Assembly (NCBI RefSeq): GCF_035282405.1
Contig: NZ_JAYKBP010000003.1
Location: 1 to 64,000 of the forward strand
DNA length: 64,000 nucleotides
From: Parvimonas sp035282405
GTDB lineage: Bacteria > Bacillota > Clostridia > Tissierellales > Peptoniphilaceae
Direction of reading: 5' to 3'
Under the pieces are notes generated by a model. The model saw only the letters and a list, made by a program, of their open reading frames with translations, searched no databases and was not told where the DNA came from. Both the position numbers and the translations under genes were made by a program. This document shows positions 1 through 8,557 of this stretch, piece after piece (the stretch's first letter is position 1; each line of letters starts with the position of its first letter).

Positions 1-55
1 AAGGTGGCAACATCAAAGCTAACTGATACTAATAAATCGAAAGCTTGACCAGAAA
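1..55 (+). rRNA. 23S ribosomal RNA, 3' end only
   Basis: The first ~50 bases match the conserved 3' end of bacterial 23S rRNA (TGATACTAATAAATCGAAAG followed by CTTGACC). The rest of the gene lies left of the window. The 5S gene follows after ~75 bases, as expected for a 23S-5S operon. The exact 3' end is estimated. Confidence 0.85.
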
Positions 56-127
56 TATATACTCTTTAGTTGTAGGGTTTTAAACAGAAATATATGAAAA
101 GAAAAGAAAAAAAGCAAAGAAACAAGT

Positions 128-239
128 ATGGCTGTGATAGCTAGGAGGATACACCTGTTCCCATATCGAACACAGAAGTTAAGCTCTTAAACGTCGAAGG
201 TACTAGTACATCTCGTACTGGGAGAATAGAAAACAGCCA
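128..239 (+). rRNA. 5S ribosomal RNA
   Basis: This ~112-base segment has the 5S hallmarks. The 5' and 3' ends pair (GGCTGT near 130 with ACAGCC near 234), and the conserved loop sequence CCATATCGAACACAGAAGTT sits in the middle. It lies directly after the 23S end and before a terminator. Ends are good to a few bases. Confidence 0.92.
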
Positions 240-242
240 AAC

Positions 243-280
243 AAAAAAATCATCCCAATGAATGGATGATTTTTTTGTTT
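243..280 (+). terminator. rRNA operon terminator
   Basis: A 12-bp stem (244-255 with 264-275) ends in a T-rich run just after the 5S gene. This is a typical Rho-independent terminator of the rRNA operon. Confidence 0.85.
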
Positions 281-292
281 TAACAACTAAAA

Positions 293-360
293 TTGAAGAG
301 TAAAAACTCTTCGACTTTTTTTATAAAAGTCGAAATATAAAACTGATGGAAACAGTTTTT
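293..360. terminator. Cluster of overlapping hairpins between rRNA and MFS gene
   Basis: Three hairpins follow one another: GAAGAGT/ACTCTTC around 293-311, a perfect 10-bp stem 310-319/325-334, and AAAACTG/CAGTTTT at 339-359. The arms of the first two overlap, so they exclude each other. On the minus strand they follow the stop codon of the MFS gene and are its likely terminator. Confidence 0.6.
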
Positions 361-389
361 AAATTTTTTTATTCTCAGTTGTCAAATAT

Positions 390-1592
390 TTAAGCAGGTT
401 TCTTTTCAAAAAGTGTTTCTTTCGGATTGCCTGTTTTATAAAATAATACAATCAAAAATATTACTGTTATAGAAATGAAAGCAAAACAATAACTTCTGCT
501 AATTCCGAATTCCTTTATTATAAATGTAACTAACGGATCACTTAGTATAAATGCAATTTGTACAATTACATTTTTTATTGATAATATTGTAGATTTGTAG
601 TGTAAATCAGTTTTTGAATTTATATACATTGAAAACAGTAAGTAAAAGTAGCCTGTTATAAATCTATATATTGCATAAAAAAACATGGAAACAAAAAAAT
701 TTTTCGAAATCCACATCACAAATGTAGAAATCATTAAAAATAAAAAACAGTATTTAAGTTTTACCATGGGATTATATTTTTTTAAATAAATTTGATGAAA
801 TTTTGTTCCGAACATACTAATTATATTTGCAATCATATACATAATTCCGATATATTTTGAATTTATTTTGAAAAAGTCCAGATACTCGGGAAAATAAATT
901 GCAACTTGCGGTATGGAAATATATGAAAGTAATAATATTAGAAATATGAAAATTTGTTTTTTAAAAATAAAAAAAGCAGTTTTAAAATTTACATTTTCTA
1001 TTTGAACTTTTTCTTTTTCAGTATTTATATGTTTCTCAGATATCGATAGATACAAAAATAAATTCAATATTGATAAAACCATCGAAATTAAAAATGGAAG
1101 TCGTATATTGATATTGTATATAAAGCCTATTATGAGTCCACCGAGAATGTTTGAAATTCCACTTGATATTGATGAAATTTCAAACACTTCTTCTTCTCTT
1201 TCAAGTAAGTTCATTAACAAAACACTATTTGCTCCAGACATTCCGGCATCTCCAACAGCCATAAAAATTGCACATATTAAAAATTGGAAAAAACTCGTAC
1301 TGAAAAATAATCCGACTAGAGAGAGAGTTATCATAACAGAACCGATGCATACACTTAATTTCGGAGATTTTTTATCTGCAAACAGTCCAAAAGGAATTTC
1401 AAAAATTATATTACTTATACTGGTTACTGAAAAAATAATACCTATTTTGAATATGTCTATTCCAAAATTTTTATAAAATAAAAAAATTATTGGAGAATAG
1501 AATAAAATAAAATTAGAAATGAAAGTAATTAAATAAACTTTAAATTTATTAGTATTATTTATTTTAAGAAATTTATATTCTAAAACTGACAT
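390..1592 (-). CDS. MFS-family transporter
   Basis: This 400-residue protein has about twelve hydrophobic segments, the usual size for the major facilitator superfamily. The loop EIPFGLFADKKS near residue 65-76 is the motif A region (G-x-x-x-D-K/R) between helices 2 and 3, and a GD-A-SGANS stretch follows around residue 114-122. It resembles the drug or macrolide efflux branch rather than sugar importers, but no substrate can be read from the sequence. The start is chosen because GGAGAGATG lies just upstream on the minus strand. It is monocistronic and divergent from the NTF2-like gene. The family call is firm; a drug-efflux role is only a guess. Confidence 0.8.
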   Translation of the reverse strand: MSVLEYKFLKINNTNKFKVYLITFISNFILFYSPIIFLFYKNFGIDIFKIGIIFSVTSISNIIFEIPFGLFADKKSPKLSVCIGSVMITLSLVGLFFSTSFFQFLICAIFMAVGDAGMSGANSVLLMNLLEREEEVFEISSISSGISNILGGLIIGFIYNINIRLPFLISMVLSILNLFLYLSISEKHINTEKEKVQIENVNFKTAFFIFKKQIFIFLILLLSYISIPQVAIYFPEYLDFFKINSKYIGIMYMIANIISMFGTKFHQIYLKKYNPMVKLKYCFLFLMISTFVMWISKNFFVSMFFYAIYRFITGYFYLLFSMYINSKTDLHYKSTILSIKNVIVQIAFILSDPLVTFIIKEFGISRSYCFAFISITVIFLIVLFYKTGNPKETLFEKKPA

Positions 1593-1914
1593 CTATCATC
1601 TCTCCTGTTTTCTATATTCAACGTTTTTTGCTGTTTTATTCTTTCAGCAGGACATCCTCCATTACAAATCTATAAGATATGTTTTATAATACTAGCATTG
1701 TATTTTAAGTATATAGTATCATAATTCGAATAAAAAATCAAAATTATTTATAATATATTTCAAATAATTTTTTGTACAAAATATTAAACTAAAATATAAA
1801 TTTAATTTATAAAAAGAACTATATTCAAACTAATTTGAATTTTCATTTTATTTTAAGTATAATATACATTATATATAAATTTAATAAAATTATTATAGAA
1901 AAAAAGGAGTAAAT
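1593..1914. other. Divergent intergenic region
   Basis: A gene-free, very AT-rich 322-bp region lies between the divergent MFS and NTF2-like genes. Apart from the rightward promoter listed separately, there is a weak TGCTG/CAGCA hairpin around 1628-1648 on the MFS leader side. No other structure was seen. Confidence 0.5.
1835..1863 (+). promoter_or_regulatory. Promoter of NTF2-like/membrane-GNAT operon
   Basis: TTGAAT (1835-1840), a 17-bp spacer and a perfect TATAAT (1858-1863) stand about 50 bp before the start codon at 1915. This is a typical housekeeping-sigma promoter. Confidence 0.7.
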
Positions 1915-2286
1915 ATGTTCGATGTTTATAAATTTTTTGATATGGTTTTAAGTCAAAATGCTTTGGAGATTAAAAAATTTTTTAATGAAGATGCTTATAT
2001 TGATTGGCATAATACTAATGAAAGATTTACTGTTGATGAGTTTATTGAAGTTAATTGCACTTATCCTGATAAATGGGGTGGAGAAGTTGAAAGGGTTGAA
2101 CAAATCGGAAATTTAATTATTGCAGTTGCAAAAGTAATAAATGTTTTTGATAAATCTTCATTTTATGCTAATTCCTTTATACTACTAGAAAATGGGAAAA
2201 TTTCAAAACTTGATGAATATTGGGGAGATAATGGGAAAATTCCTCAATGGAGAATTATAAAAAATATAGGAGTTAAAATAAAGTAA
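1915..2286 (+). CDS. NTF2-like / SnoaL-like domain protein
   Basis: This is a 123-residue soluble protein. A short N-terminal helix region (FDMVLSQNALEIKKFF), a DWHNTNERFTVDEFIEVN segment and a C-terminal beta-rich part (FYANSFILLENGKISKLDEYWGD) match the cone-shaped NTF2/SnoaL fold (nuclear transport factor 2 family) found in many Firmicutes. Members bind small molecules or act as simple enzymes, and no specific reaction can be assigned. The RBS is AAAAAGGAG just before the ATG. Its stop overlaps the start of the next gene by one base (TAATG), so the two are translationally coupled. Confidence 0.7.
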   Translation: MFDVYKFFDMVLSQNALEIKKFFNEDAYIDWHNTNERFTVDEFIEVNCTYPDKWGGEVERVEQIGNLIIAVAKVINVFDKSSFYANSFILLENGKISKLDEYWGDNGKIPQWRIIKNIGVKIK

Positions 2287-3173
2287 TGAATTCATTTTAC
2301 AAAAATAAGAGTATAACAGATTATGTTAAATTAATTCTTTTAGTCATTATGTTTTTATTTGGGTTTGTGTTTAAAGCCTCTACTGGAGATTATATTTTAC
2401 TTATTGTTTTAGTATTAGTTGAATTTGCTTTTAAGATAGGATTTAATTATATTAATTCTATAAGTTATACAATTTCAAATAAATTTCACAAAAATATTTT
2501 AAAAATGTTGAATATTATAAATCTTGAATTTGATTTCTTATATGGATATATGTTTTTTGATTCGATTTTTGAGTTTAATATTAAATTCTTTATTGGAATT
2601 ATATTTTGTATTTTAGTTATTAGTATTCTTGTTTTTTCTTTTTTTATTTCTTTAAATTTAAAGTACGAAGTTTTGATATTTAGAATGGCTAATGAGTCAG
2701 ATAGAGAAAGTATTTTAGAAATATATCTTGAGGGGTCAAATTCCTTAAAAAATGACGGAGTAGATCAATGGCAGGGTCAATATGTTCCAAGTTTTAAAGA
2801 TATTGATGAACATTTGGGAATAGACCTTTATGTTTTGGAGTATCATAAAAGAGTTGTATCTACTGCTTGTTTGGTAGAAGGAATTGATGAAGATTATGAA
2901 AATATAGATGGCAAATGGAATACTTCTATTCCTTATATTAGTATTCATAAGGTAGCAACTTCAAATGAATACAAAAAGCAAAGTTTTGCAAAAAAGATGA
3001 TGTATTATGTTGAAAATTTTGCAAAAAGAAAGAGAATGGATTTAAGAATTGATACTCATAAAGACAATAAAAAGATGAGAAATTTTATTTTATCCTGTGG
3101 TTATAAATATACTGGAGAAGTAGTATTGCAAGGAGAACTTGAAAGACTTGGTTACGATAAAAAGGTTATTTAA
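2286..3173 (+). CDS. Membrane protein fused to GNAT N-acetyltransferase
   Basis: The 295-residue protein has two parts. Residues ~10-130 hold four hydrophobic segments, for example VKLILLVIMFLFGFVF and FFIGIIFCILVISILVF. Residues ~133-295 form a complete GNAT domain (FRMANESDRESILEIY at its start, SIPYISIHKVATSNEYKKQSFAKKM as the acetyl-CoA-binding region, THKDNKKMRNFILSCGYKYTGEV near the end). The GNAT part resembles stand-alone acetyltransferases of Firmicutes. The membrane part is unrecognised and would tether the enzyme on the cytoplasmic face. No ribosome site precedes the internal MANESD, so a real fusion is likelier than two genes. The substrate is unknown. Confidence 0.7.
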   Translation: MNSFYKNKSITDYVKLILLVIMFLFGFVFKASTGDYILLIVLVLVEFAFKIGFNYINSISYTISNKFHKNILKMLNIINLEFDFLYGYMFFDSIFEFNIKFFIGIIFCILVISILVFSFFISLNLKYEVLIFRMANESDRESILEIYLEGSNSLKNDGVDQWQGQYVPSFKDIDEHLGIDLYVLEYHKRVVSTACLVEGIDEDYENIDGKWNTSIPYISIHKVATSNEYKKQSFAKKMMYYVENFAKRKRMDLRIDTHKDNKKMRNFILSCGYKYTGEVVLQGELERLGYDKKVI

Positions 3174-3184
3174 ATAAAATATGA

Positions 3185-3219
3185 AAAAAGGTTAGAGTTT
3201 TCAGTTCTCTAACCTTTTT
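3185..3219. terminator. Bidirectional terminator
   Basis: A perfect 13-bp stem (3185-3197/3207-3219) has A-runs on one side and T-runs on the other. It serves both the GNAT gene on the plus strand and the pcp operon on the minus strand. Confidence 0.85.
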
Positions 3220-3227
3220 GTTATATA

Positions 3228-3869
3228 CTAATGTGTTGCTCCGCCTTCTACTTTAATGTCTTCTTTGTTTTCAACGATAGCTTCGATTGCATATTCCAAT
3301 CCTTTAGCAATCATTTCTAAAGGCATTGATGGCATATTTCTCTTATCTACAACTTGTTCTGGTAAAAATGGAATATGAATAAATCCTGTTCTCATATTCG
3401 GATATTTTGTATTTGCAAGATGTGCCATTCCATAGCAAACATGGTTACAAACAAATGTTCCAGCTGTGTTTGAAACAGATGCAGGAATTTTGTTTTCAAT
3501 CATTTTTTGAACCATTGCTTTTATAGGAATAGTTACAAGATAAGCATCTGGACCATCTTCAGCAATTTTTTCATCAATTGGTTGATTTCCTTCATTATCT
3601 TTTATTCTAAAATCATCCATATTTATTCCAACTCTTTCAACTGATATATCAGTTCTGCCGCCTGCTTGTCCGATATTTATTACTACATCAGGTTTTTCAG
3701 CTTCAATAACTTCTTCAAGTTTTTTAAGACTTTTTCTTGCTACTGTTGGAATTTCTACTTTAATTATTTTTGCCCCTTTAATTTCGTCTGGTAATAATTT
3801 TACAGACTCAATTGCAGGATTAATTTTTTCTCCACCAAATGGGTCAAATCCACTAACTAAAATTTTCAT
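3228..3869 (-). CDS. pcp: Pyroglutamyl-peptidase I
   Basis: This 213-residue protein is the usual length for Pcp (EC 3.4.19.3, peptidase family C15), which removes N-terminal 5-oxoproline (pyroglutamate) from peptides in the cytoplasm. The catalytic residues are visible: Glu78 in TDISVERVG, Cys141 in NTAGTFVCNH and His165 in GFIHIPFLP. The start follows AGGAGG on the minus strand. It is the last gene of a three-gene operon behind two membrane proteins of the DUF969/DUF979 families, which are predicted to form a 5-oxoproline transporter. Together they would handle 5-oxoproline released from peptides. Confidence 0.95.
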   Translation of the reverse strand: MKILVSGFDPFGGEKINPAIESVKLLPDEIKGAKIIKVEIPTVARKSLKKLEEVIEAEKPDVVINIGQAGGRTDISVERVGINMDDFRIKDNEGNQPIDEKIAEDGPDAYLVTIPIKAMVQKMIENKIPASVSNTAGTFVCNHVCYGMAHLANTKYPNMRTGFIHIPFLPEQVVDKRNMPSMPLEMIAKGLEYAIEAIVENKEDIKVEGGATH

Positions 3870-3880
3870 TATATTACCTC

Positions 3881-4882
3881 CTAAAATGCTAATAATAACA
3901 TAAGCACGATATTAACTAAAATCATAGCAAAAGCCATAGGTGCCTGTGTTTTTATAATCGTATATTTATCTTTGGTTTCTAAAATTGCACCTGGAACGAT
4001 ATTGAAGTTTGCAGCCATAGGAGTTAATAGTGTTCCACAGTAACCTGAAGTCATACCTAGAGCTCCTACTACAGCAGGATTTCCACCTTGAGCGATTACA
4101 AAAGGGATACCAACACCGATTGTGATTACAGTAAATGCAGCAAAAGCATTACCCATAATCATAGTAAAGATTAGCATACCTAAACAGTAAGCTACAACTC
4201 CGGCGACTCTTCCACCACCACCAACAACACTTCCTGCGACATCGCCAATTATGTTACCTACACCTGCTGCTGTAAACACGATTCCAAGTGCTCCTAAAAG
4301 TTGAGGTAATAAACTTGATGCTCCTACTTGCATTAAGAGTCTAGAAGTATCTTCTTTCATATCTTCAACTTTAGGTTTAGCAATTATAATAGCTAGAATT
4401 AAAGCAATTATTGCCGAAATTCCTAAAACTTGTGCAGTTGAAAAGCCGAAAATTAAATCTTTACCTTTAGCATCCGTTCCAATTACAATTTTAAAAGATT
4501 TAAATTGTGACATGAAAAATCCGAGTCCTGCCATAATCAATGCGGGAATAAAAATTTTCCAACCAATTTTATTTGCATTTTTTCTTCTTTCTTCTTCTGA
4601 TGGTGGATTAAATTCTCCGATTTTAACTTGTTTTGTAAGAGTAAGCAATCCACAAGTTACAAGCATAGCACCAACAATAACTCCACCTTGTTTAGGAAGG
4701 TATTTAACTAAAAATCCTCCACATGCAAATATAATTCCAACTAAAAACCAAAATAAAAACGTACCAATTCTTGCTTCTTTATTCTTCAAAGCTCTAAAAG
4801 CTGTTAAGATTGAAATTAACCCACAAAGAATATAAATGAATTCATCGATAAAAAATGTATTACTACTTATCCACTTTAACAT
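3881..4882 (-). CDS. DUF979 family protein, predicted 5-oxoproline transporter subunit
   Basis: A polytopic membrane protein of ~333 residues with about nine or ten hydrophobic segments and glycine-rich stretches (GSVVGGGGRVAGVVAYCLG). It matches the DUF979 family, which is found next to DUF969 and pcp in Firmicutes and is named a subunit of a putative 5-oxoproline transporter. The first possible start is a GTG at 4891, but AAGGAAGG on the minus strand sits at normal distance from the ATG at 4882, which I prefer. The reading frame overlaps the end of the DUF969 gene, so translation is probably coupled. The transport role rests on gene neighbourhood only. Confidence 0.85.
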   Translation of the reverse strand: MLKWISSNTFFIDEFIYILCGLISILTAFRALKNKEARIGTFLFWFLVGIIFACGGFLVKYLPKQGGVIVGAMLVTCGLLTLTKQVKIGEFNPPSEEERRKNANKIGWKIFIPALIMAGLGFFMSQFKSFKIVIGTDAKGKDLIFGFSTAQVLGISAIIALILAIIIAKPKVEDMKEDTSRLLMQVGASSLLPQLLGALGIVFTAAGVGNIIGDVAGSVVGGGGRVAGVVAYCLGMLIFTMIMGNAFAAFTVITIGVGIPFVIAQGGNPAVVGALGMTSGYCGTLLTPMAANFNIVPGAILETKDKYTIIKTQAPMAFAMILVNIVLMLLLAF

Positions 4883-5552
4883 TTTTTTCACCTTCCTTTC
4901 TAAGTTTCATTTCAAATAAGAAACATTGAATAACTGATAAAATAATCATTGCAATACCTGCAAATAAAGAATAGTAAGCTATATCGGAGCCCTCTACAGC
5001 ATATCCCTTATCTTTAAGTGTAGAAGCTATAAGTAAAACACCTGAAGCAACAGGAAACACATTTTGTCCAAAGAAGTTACCATAGTTTTCAACAGCACCA
5101 GCTAAACCCTTTAGATCTTCTAGTTTAGTTTCAGTAAGGTCAACTGTCTTAGTTGCAGCACCTTCTGCCATTGGTAAAATTAGAGGTCTTACAAATTGAA
5201 CATGACCACCTAGACGCAAAGAGAATATTGCAGCAATCCAGCGAATAAATAAATATAACCAGATAACTAAACCTGCACTTGCACCTTTAATTTTTCGTAT
5301 TCCGTCTGCAGCCTTTTCTTTAAGACCATTTCTTTCCATAATACCTATTACAATAAGTGTTGTAAAGAATAAACTCATATACCTATTTTCGACAAATCCT
5401 TTACCTATAATGTCTAAAATTTCAATAATACTTTTACCACCGGCAAGACCTGTTGCGAAACCTGCAATTAAAACTACAGAAATTACATCAAGTTTTAATA
5501 CAAAACCCACAACAATGATTACAATACCAATTAAAACTAAATAGTTTTGCAT
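4863..5552 (-). CDS. DUF969 family protein, predicted 5-oxoproline transporter subunit
   Basis: The 229-residue protein has about six membrane segments and the family-like stretches LIAGFATGLAGGKSIIEIL and IFSLRLGGHVQFVRPLILPMA. It is the first gene of the DUF969-DUF979-pcp operon and starts after GGAGGG on the minus strand. DUF969 and DUF979 proteins always travel as a pair and presumably form one permease. Its role in 5-oxoproline movement is inferred from the adjacent pyroglutamyl peptidase. Confidence 0.85.
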   Translation of the reverse strand: MQNYLVLIGIVIIVVGFVLKLDVISVVLIAGFATGLAGGKSIIEILDIIGKGFVENRYMSLFFTTLIVIGIMERNGLKEKAADGIRKIKGASAGLVIWLYLFIRWIAAIFSLRLGGHVQFVRPLILPMAEGAATKTVDLTETKLEDLKGLAGAVENYGNFFGQNVFPVASGVLLIASTLKDKGYAVEGSDIAYYSLFAGIAMIILSVIQCFLFEMKLRKEGEKNVKVDK

Positions 5553-5879
5553 AGTTCCCTCCTATAGAATTTATTATTACTTATTCTTAGAAAAACCATT
5601 TGCTTCAGCACTGCAATCAAACAGTTTTTTCTAATATATAAGTAACTAAGTATTAGTATATCATAATTTTTAATATTTTGAAATAGGATTTTAGCTATAT
5701 TTAGACTATATTTTATGTTTTAATTGATAAATATTTTTAATAAAAAAGTTGAAATGCCTATATTTATTTTTTAATAAATATGTTATTTAAGATAAATTAA
5801 TCACTTATATAATTTAAACGATAAAACTTATTAAAAAATATAATTAATTTAGATATTTTTGTTGAAATTTGAGCAAAAT
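5553..5879. other. AT-rich divergent intergenic region
   Basis: This ~330-bp leftward half of the region between the 5-oxoproline operon and the selenium operon is AT-rich. It must hold the promoter of the DUF969 operon, but I see no convincing -35/-10 pair on the minus strand. No reading frame with a ribosome site was seen. Confidence 0.4.
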
Positions 5880-5908
5880 TTGACAATATCGCCATATTGA
5901 TATATAAT
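5880..5908 (+). promoter_or_regulatory. Consensus promoter of the selenium operon
   Basis: TTGACA (5880-5885), exactly 17 bp, then TATAAT (5903-5908) give a perfect sigma-70/SigA promoter. It predicts a ~170-nt leader before the start codon at 6083. A second TATAAT at 5994-5999 lacks a good -35 box. Confidence 0.8.
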
Positions 5909-5916
5909 AGTAATAG

Positions 5917-6053
5917 ATTTATGCCCTATGATAAAGCTATTACTATTTCATCAAAATAACAATATCAAAATCAAATTGAAGTTTTGATATAATTATAATA
6001 TATTTACGCCTTGTGGTAAATATATCAGAAGATTGTTTCCATTATGATAAACC
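5917..6053 (+). promoter_or_regulatory. Triple hairpin/operator repeat in selenium operon leader
   Basis: Three related inverted repeats lie between the promoter and the first gene: TTTATGCCCTATGATAAA (5919-5936), TTTACGCCTTGTGGTAAA (6003-6020, extended to a perfect 10-bp stem) and TTTCCATTATGATAAA (6036-6051). The first two share arms and a GCC-T-TG loop. They could be operators for an unknown repressor or RNA hairpins of a leader. The function is unknown. Confidence 0.5.
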
Positions 6054-6082
6054 AAATAAAATTTTTCACGAAGGAGGATAAT

Positions 6083-7225
6083 ATGATTTATTTTGATAAT
6101 GCAGCTACAACAAAAAATAAACCTGTAGAAGTTATTGATGCAGTTATAAATGCAATGAAAAACTTTGGGAACTCCTCTCGTGGAGTTTATGAGGAGAGTT
6201 TAAGTGCTGATAGAATAGTTTTTGAAACTAGAAGAAAAATAGCAAAGATGTTTAATGTTGGGAATTCTCGTCAGGTTGTTTTTACAAAAAATGCGACTGA
6301 AAGTTTAAATATTGCAATTAATGGTTTGTTTTCAGAAAATGACCATATAATCACTTCTGTCGCAGAACATAATTCTGTTTTAAGACCTATACATTGCTTA
6401 AAAGAAAAAGGGGCTGAAGTCAGTTACATAAATGTTTTAGAAAATGGAGTTTTGAATTTCGATGAAATTCCATCTTTGATAAAAGCAAATACTAAGGCAA
6501 TAGTTTTAACACATGCATCCAATGTTACTGGAAATATTACTGACTTAAAAAAATATGGGGATTTTTGTAGAAATAATAATCTTCTTTTTGTCGTGGATGC
6601 TTCTCAAACAGCAGGTGCATTTGATATTGATATGAAAGAGATGAATATTGATGTGCTTTGTTTTACAGGGCACAAGTCAATGCTTGGACCACAGGGAACG
6701 GGTGCTTTATGTGTGAGAGAAGAAGTGTATATAAGACCTTTTATGGTTGGTGGAAGTGGAACTCATAGCTATGATGAATTTCAACCGGATAAGATGCCAA
6801 CAAGACTTGAGGCTGGGACTTTAAATTCACATGGAATAGCTGGGCTTCATGCATCTATTGACTATCTTTTAAAAAATAAAATTGAAAATTTAACAAAAAG
6901 AGCTTTAGAACTTTCAAGGAAATTTTATGATGGGGTTAGTAAATTTCCTGAAGTTAAGGTTTATGGGGATTTTGAAACAGAGTTTAGAGCTCCAATTGTA
7001 TCTTTAAATATCTCAGATATGGACTCTTCAGAAGTAAGCAGTATGTTATATGAAGAGTATAAAATTTCAACAAGACCGGGGGCTCATTGTGCACCACTTA
7101 TTCATAAGGCACTTGGTACTGTTGAACAGGGTATGGTTAGATTTAGCTTTTCTCATTCGAATACTTTTGATGAGGTCGAGCTTGCTATAAACGCGATTAA
7201 AAAAATTATAGATGATAGGAGGTAA
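6083..7225 (+). CDS. Class V aminotransferase, cysteine desulfurase/selenocysteine lyase-like
   Basis: A 380-residue PLP enzyme of the NifS/SufS type. It opens with IYFDNAATTKNKP, carries the Schiff-base lysine (Lys198) in FTGHKSMLGPQGTG and the mobile-loop cysteine (Cys336) in RPGAHCAPLIHKALGT. Such enzymes take sulfur or selenium from cysteine or selenocysteine to form a per(seleno)sulfide. The ATG at 6083 is chosen because AAGGAGG stands five bases before it; an upstream in-frame ATG at 6044 has no ribosome site. It leads an operon with a YedE-like transporter, a TusA-like protein and a DUF3343 protein, which points to selenium or sulfur supply rather than Fe-S assembly. Confidence 0.88.
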   Translation: MIYFDNAATTKNKPVEVIDAVINAMKNFGNSSRGVYEESLSADRIVFETRRKIAKMFNVGNSRQVVFTKNATESLNIAINGLFSENDHIITSVAEHNSVLRPIHCLKEKGAEVSYINVLENGVLNFDEIPSLIKANTKAIVLTHASNVTGNITDLKKYGDFCRNNNLLFVVDASQTAGAFDIDMKEMNIDVLCFTGHKSMLGPQGTGALCVREEVYIRPFMVGGSGTHSYDEFQPDKMPTRLEAGTLNSHGIAGLHASIDYLLKNKIENLTKRALELSRKFYDGVSKFPEVKVYGDFETEFRAPIVSLNISDMDSSEVSSMLYEEYKISTRPGAHCAPLIHKALGTVEQGMVRFSFSHSNTFDEVELAINAIKKIIDDRR

Positions 7226-7229
7226 TCAA

Positions 7230-8333
7230 ATGCGTTTTTTTAACACAAAAAAAGGGTTGTTGACTTTGGGAATTATCGCTGGTCTTGGAGCAGCTTTACT
7301 TGCATATTTAGGCAATCCTAAAAATATGGCTTTTTGTATAGCTTGTTTTATTAGAGATACTGCTGGAGCTATGAAATTCCATAATGCAGAAGTAGTTCAA
7401 TATTTTAGACCAGAAATTGTAGGAATTATTTTAGGTTCATTTTTAATTTCATTATTTACAAAAGAGTACAGATCTACGGCAGGTTCATCACCTGTTATTA
7501 GATTTTTCTTAGGGGTAATAATGATGGTTTGTGCATTAGTATTTTTAGGTTGTCCTTTAAGAATGATTTTAAGAATGTCAGCAGGAGATATAAGTTCTTA
7601 TGTAGGACTTGTAGGATTTGCAGCGGGTATTGCAACAGGTGCATTCTTCTTGAGAAAAGGCTTTAGTTTAGGAAGATCATACACAATAAAAAAAGAAAAT
7701 GGATATGTTTTACCAATAGTTGTAGCAGGATTATTTGCTTTAGTTATTGCCGTTCCATCTCTTTATGCTTTTAGCCAAAAAGGTCCTGGAAGTATGCATG
7801 CAGTATGGTATGCTTCATTAGGAGTAGGACTTATGTTTGGTGTGATTGCTCAAAGAAGTAGAATGTGTTTTGCGGGATCACTTAGAGATATAATTTTATT
7901 AAAGGATTTCAGATTATTCTCAGTAATAGGCGGAATTTTTATCGTTATGTTAGGTTATAATATAGCTACAGGAAACTTTAAATTTGTTGCTTTTGGGCCA
8001 ATCGCACATGCTCAAACAATTTGGAATATATTATCTATGTATGCTGTTGGTTTCTGTGCAGTATTACTTGGAGGTTGTCCATTAAGACAATTAGTTCTTG
8101 CAGGAACAGGTTCTTCAGACTCAGTTATAACTGTATTGGGAATGTTTGTAGGAGCTGCCTTTGCTCATAACTTTAATTTAGCTGGAGGAGCTGCTGCAGT
8201 TGAAAATGTAGAAAAAGGAATCAAAGCAGCTGCAGGGGGACCTGGAACAAATGGACAAATATTTGTTATTGTTTCAATAGTTGTTCTATTTATTGTAGCT
8301 TTCTGTGGATTGAGAAAAGAAAAGAATAGATAA
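7230..8333 (+). CDS. yedE: YedE-family (YeeE/YedE) putative selenium transporter
   Basis: This ~367-residue protein has roughly ten membrane segments and two related halves, each with a cysteine motif: FLGCPLRMILRMSAGD in the first and LLGGCPLRQLVLAGTGS in the second, plus QRSRMCFAGSLRD between them. This is the pattern of YeeE/YedE (DUF395) channels, which carry thiosulfate-like or selenium compounds across the membrane. In anaerobes with SelD the version next to YedF/DUF3343 is called a selenium transporter. The ATG at 7230 follows AGGAGG at proper spacing; the ATG at 7212 does not. Specificity for selenium is inferred from context. Confidence 0.85.
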   Translation: MRFFNTKKGLLTLGIIAGLGAALLAYLGNPKNMAFCIACFIRDTAGAMKFHNAEVVQYFRPEIVGIILGSFLISLFTKEYRSTAGSSPVIRFFLGVIMMVCALVFLGCPLRMILRMSAGDISSYVGLVGFAAGIATGAFFLRKGFSLGRSYTIKKENGYVLPIVVAGLFALVIAVPSLYAFSQKGPGSMHAVWYASLGVGLMFGVIAQRSRMCFAGSLRDIILLKDFRLFSVIGGIFIVMLGYNIATGNFKFVAFGPIAHAQTIWNILSMYAVGFCAVLLGGCPLRQLVLAGTGSSDSVITVLGMFVGAAFAHNFNLAGGAAAVENVEKGIKAAAGGPGTNGQIFVIVSIVVLFIVAFCGLRKEKNR

Positions 8334-8350
8334 AATTTAAGGAGATTGAT

Positions 8351-8557
8351 ATGAAAGAATTAGACGTTAGAGGATTATCTTGTCCAGAACCAGTTTTAAT
8401 TTTACAAGATGCCCTTAAAGAAAATAGAAATGAAACTTACAAAGTCTTAGCCAGTGAAGCACATGTTGTAAAAAATATCACTCATTTTGCAAACAGCCAA
8501 GGCAAGAAAACTTCTGTAAAAGAAGTTGGATTAGACTTTGAAATTATTGTAGAATAA
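8351..8557 (+). CDS. TusA/SirA-like protein (YedF N-terminal type)
   Basis: A 68-residue protein starting KELDVRGLSCPEPVLILQDAL, the TusA fold motif with the single reactive cysteine in SCPEP. TusA-like proteins carry sulfur or selenium as a persulfide/perselenide. YedF proteins of selenium users normally join this domain to a C-terminal DsrE-like domain of ~100 residues, but here only the TusA part exists as a separate gene. It lies 17 bp after yedE with a good ribosome site, and its stop overlaps the next start by one base (TAATG). It probably receives sulfur or selenium from the aminotransferase of the same operon. Confidence 0.85.
   Translation: MKELDVRGLSCPEPVLILQDALKENRNETYKVLASEAHVVKNITHFANSQGKKTSVKEVGLDFEIIVE

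Noticed and set aside
6044..6082. Upstream start for the aminotransferase gene
   Set aside because: It overlaps the third leader palindrome and has no ribosome site; the ATG at 6083 has AAGGAGG.
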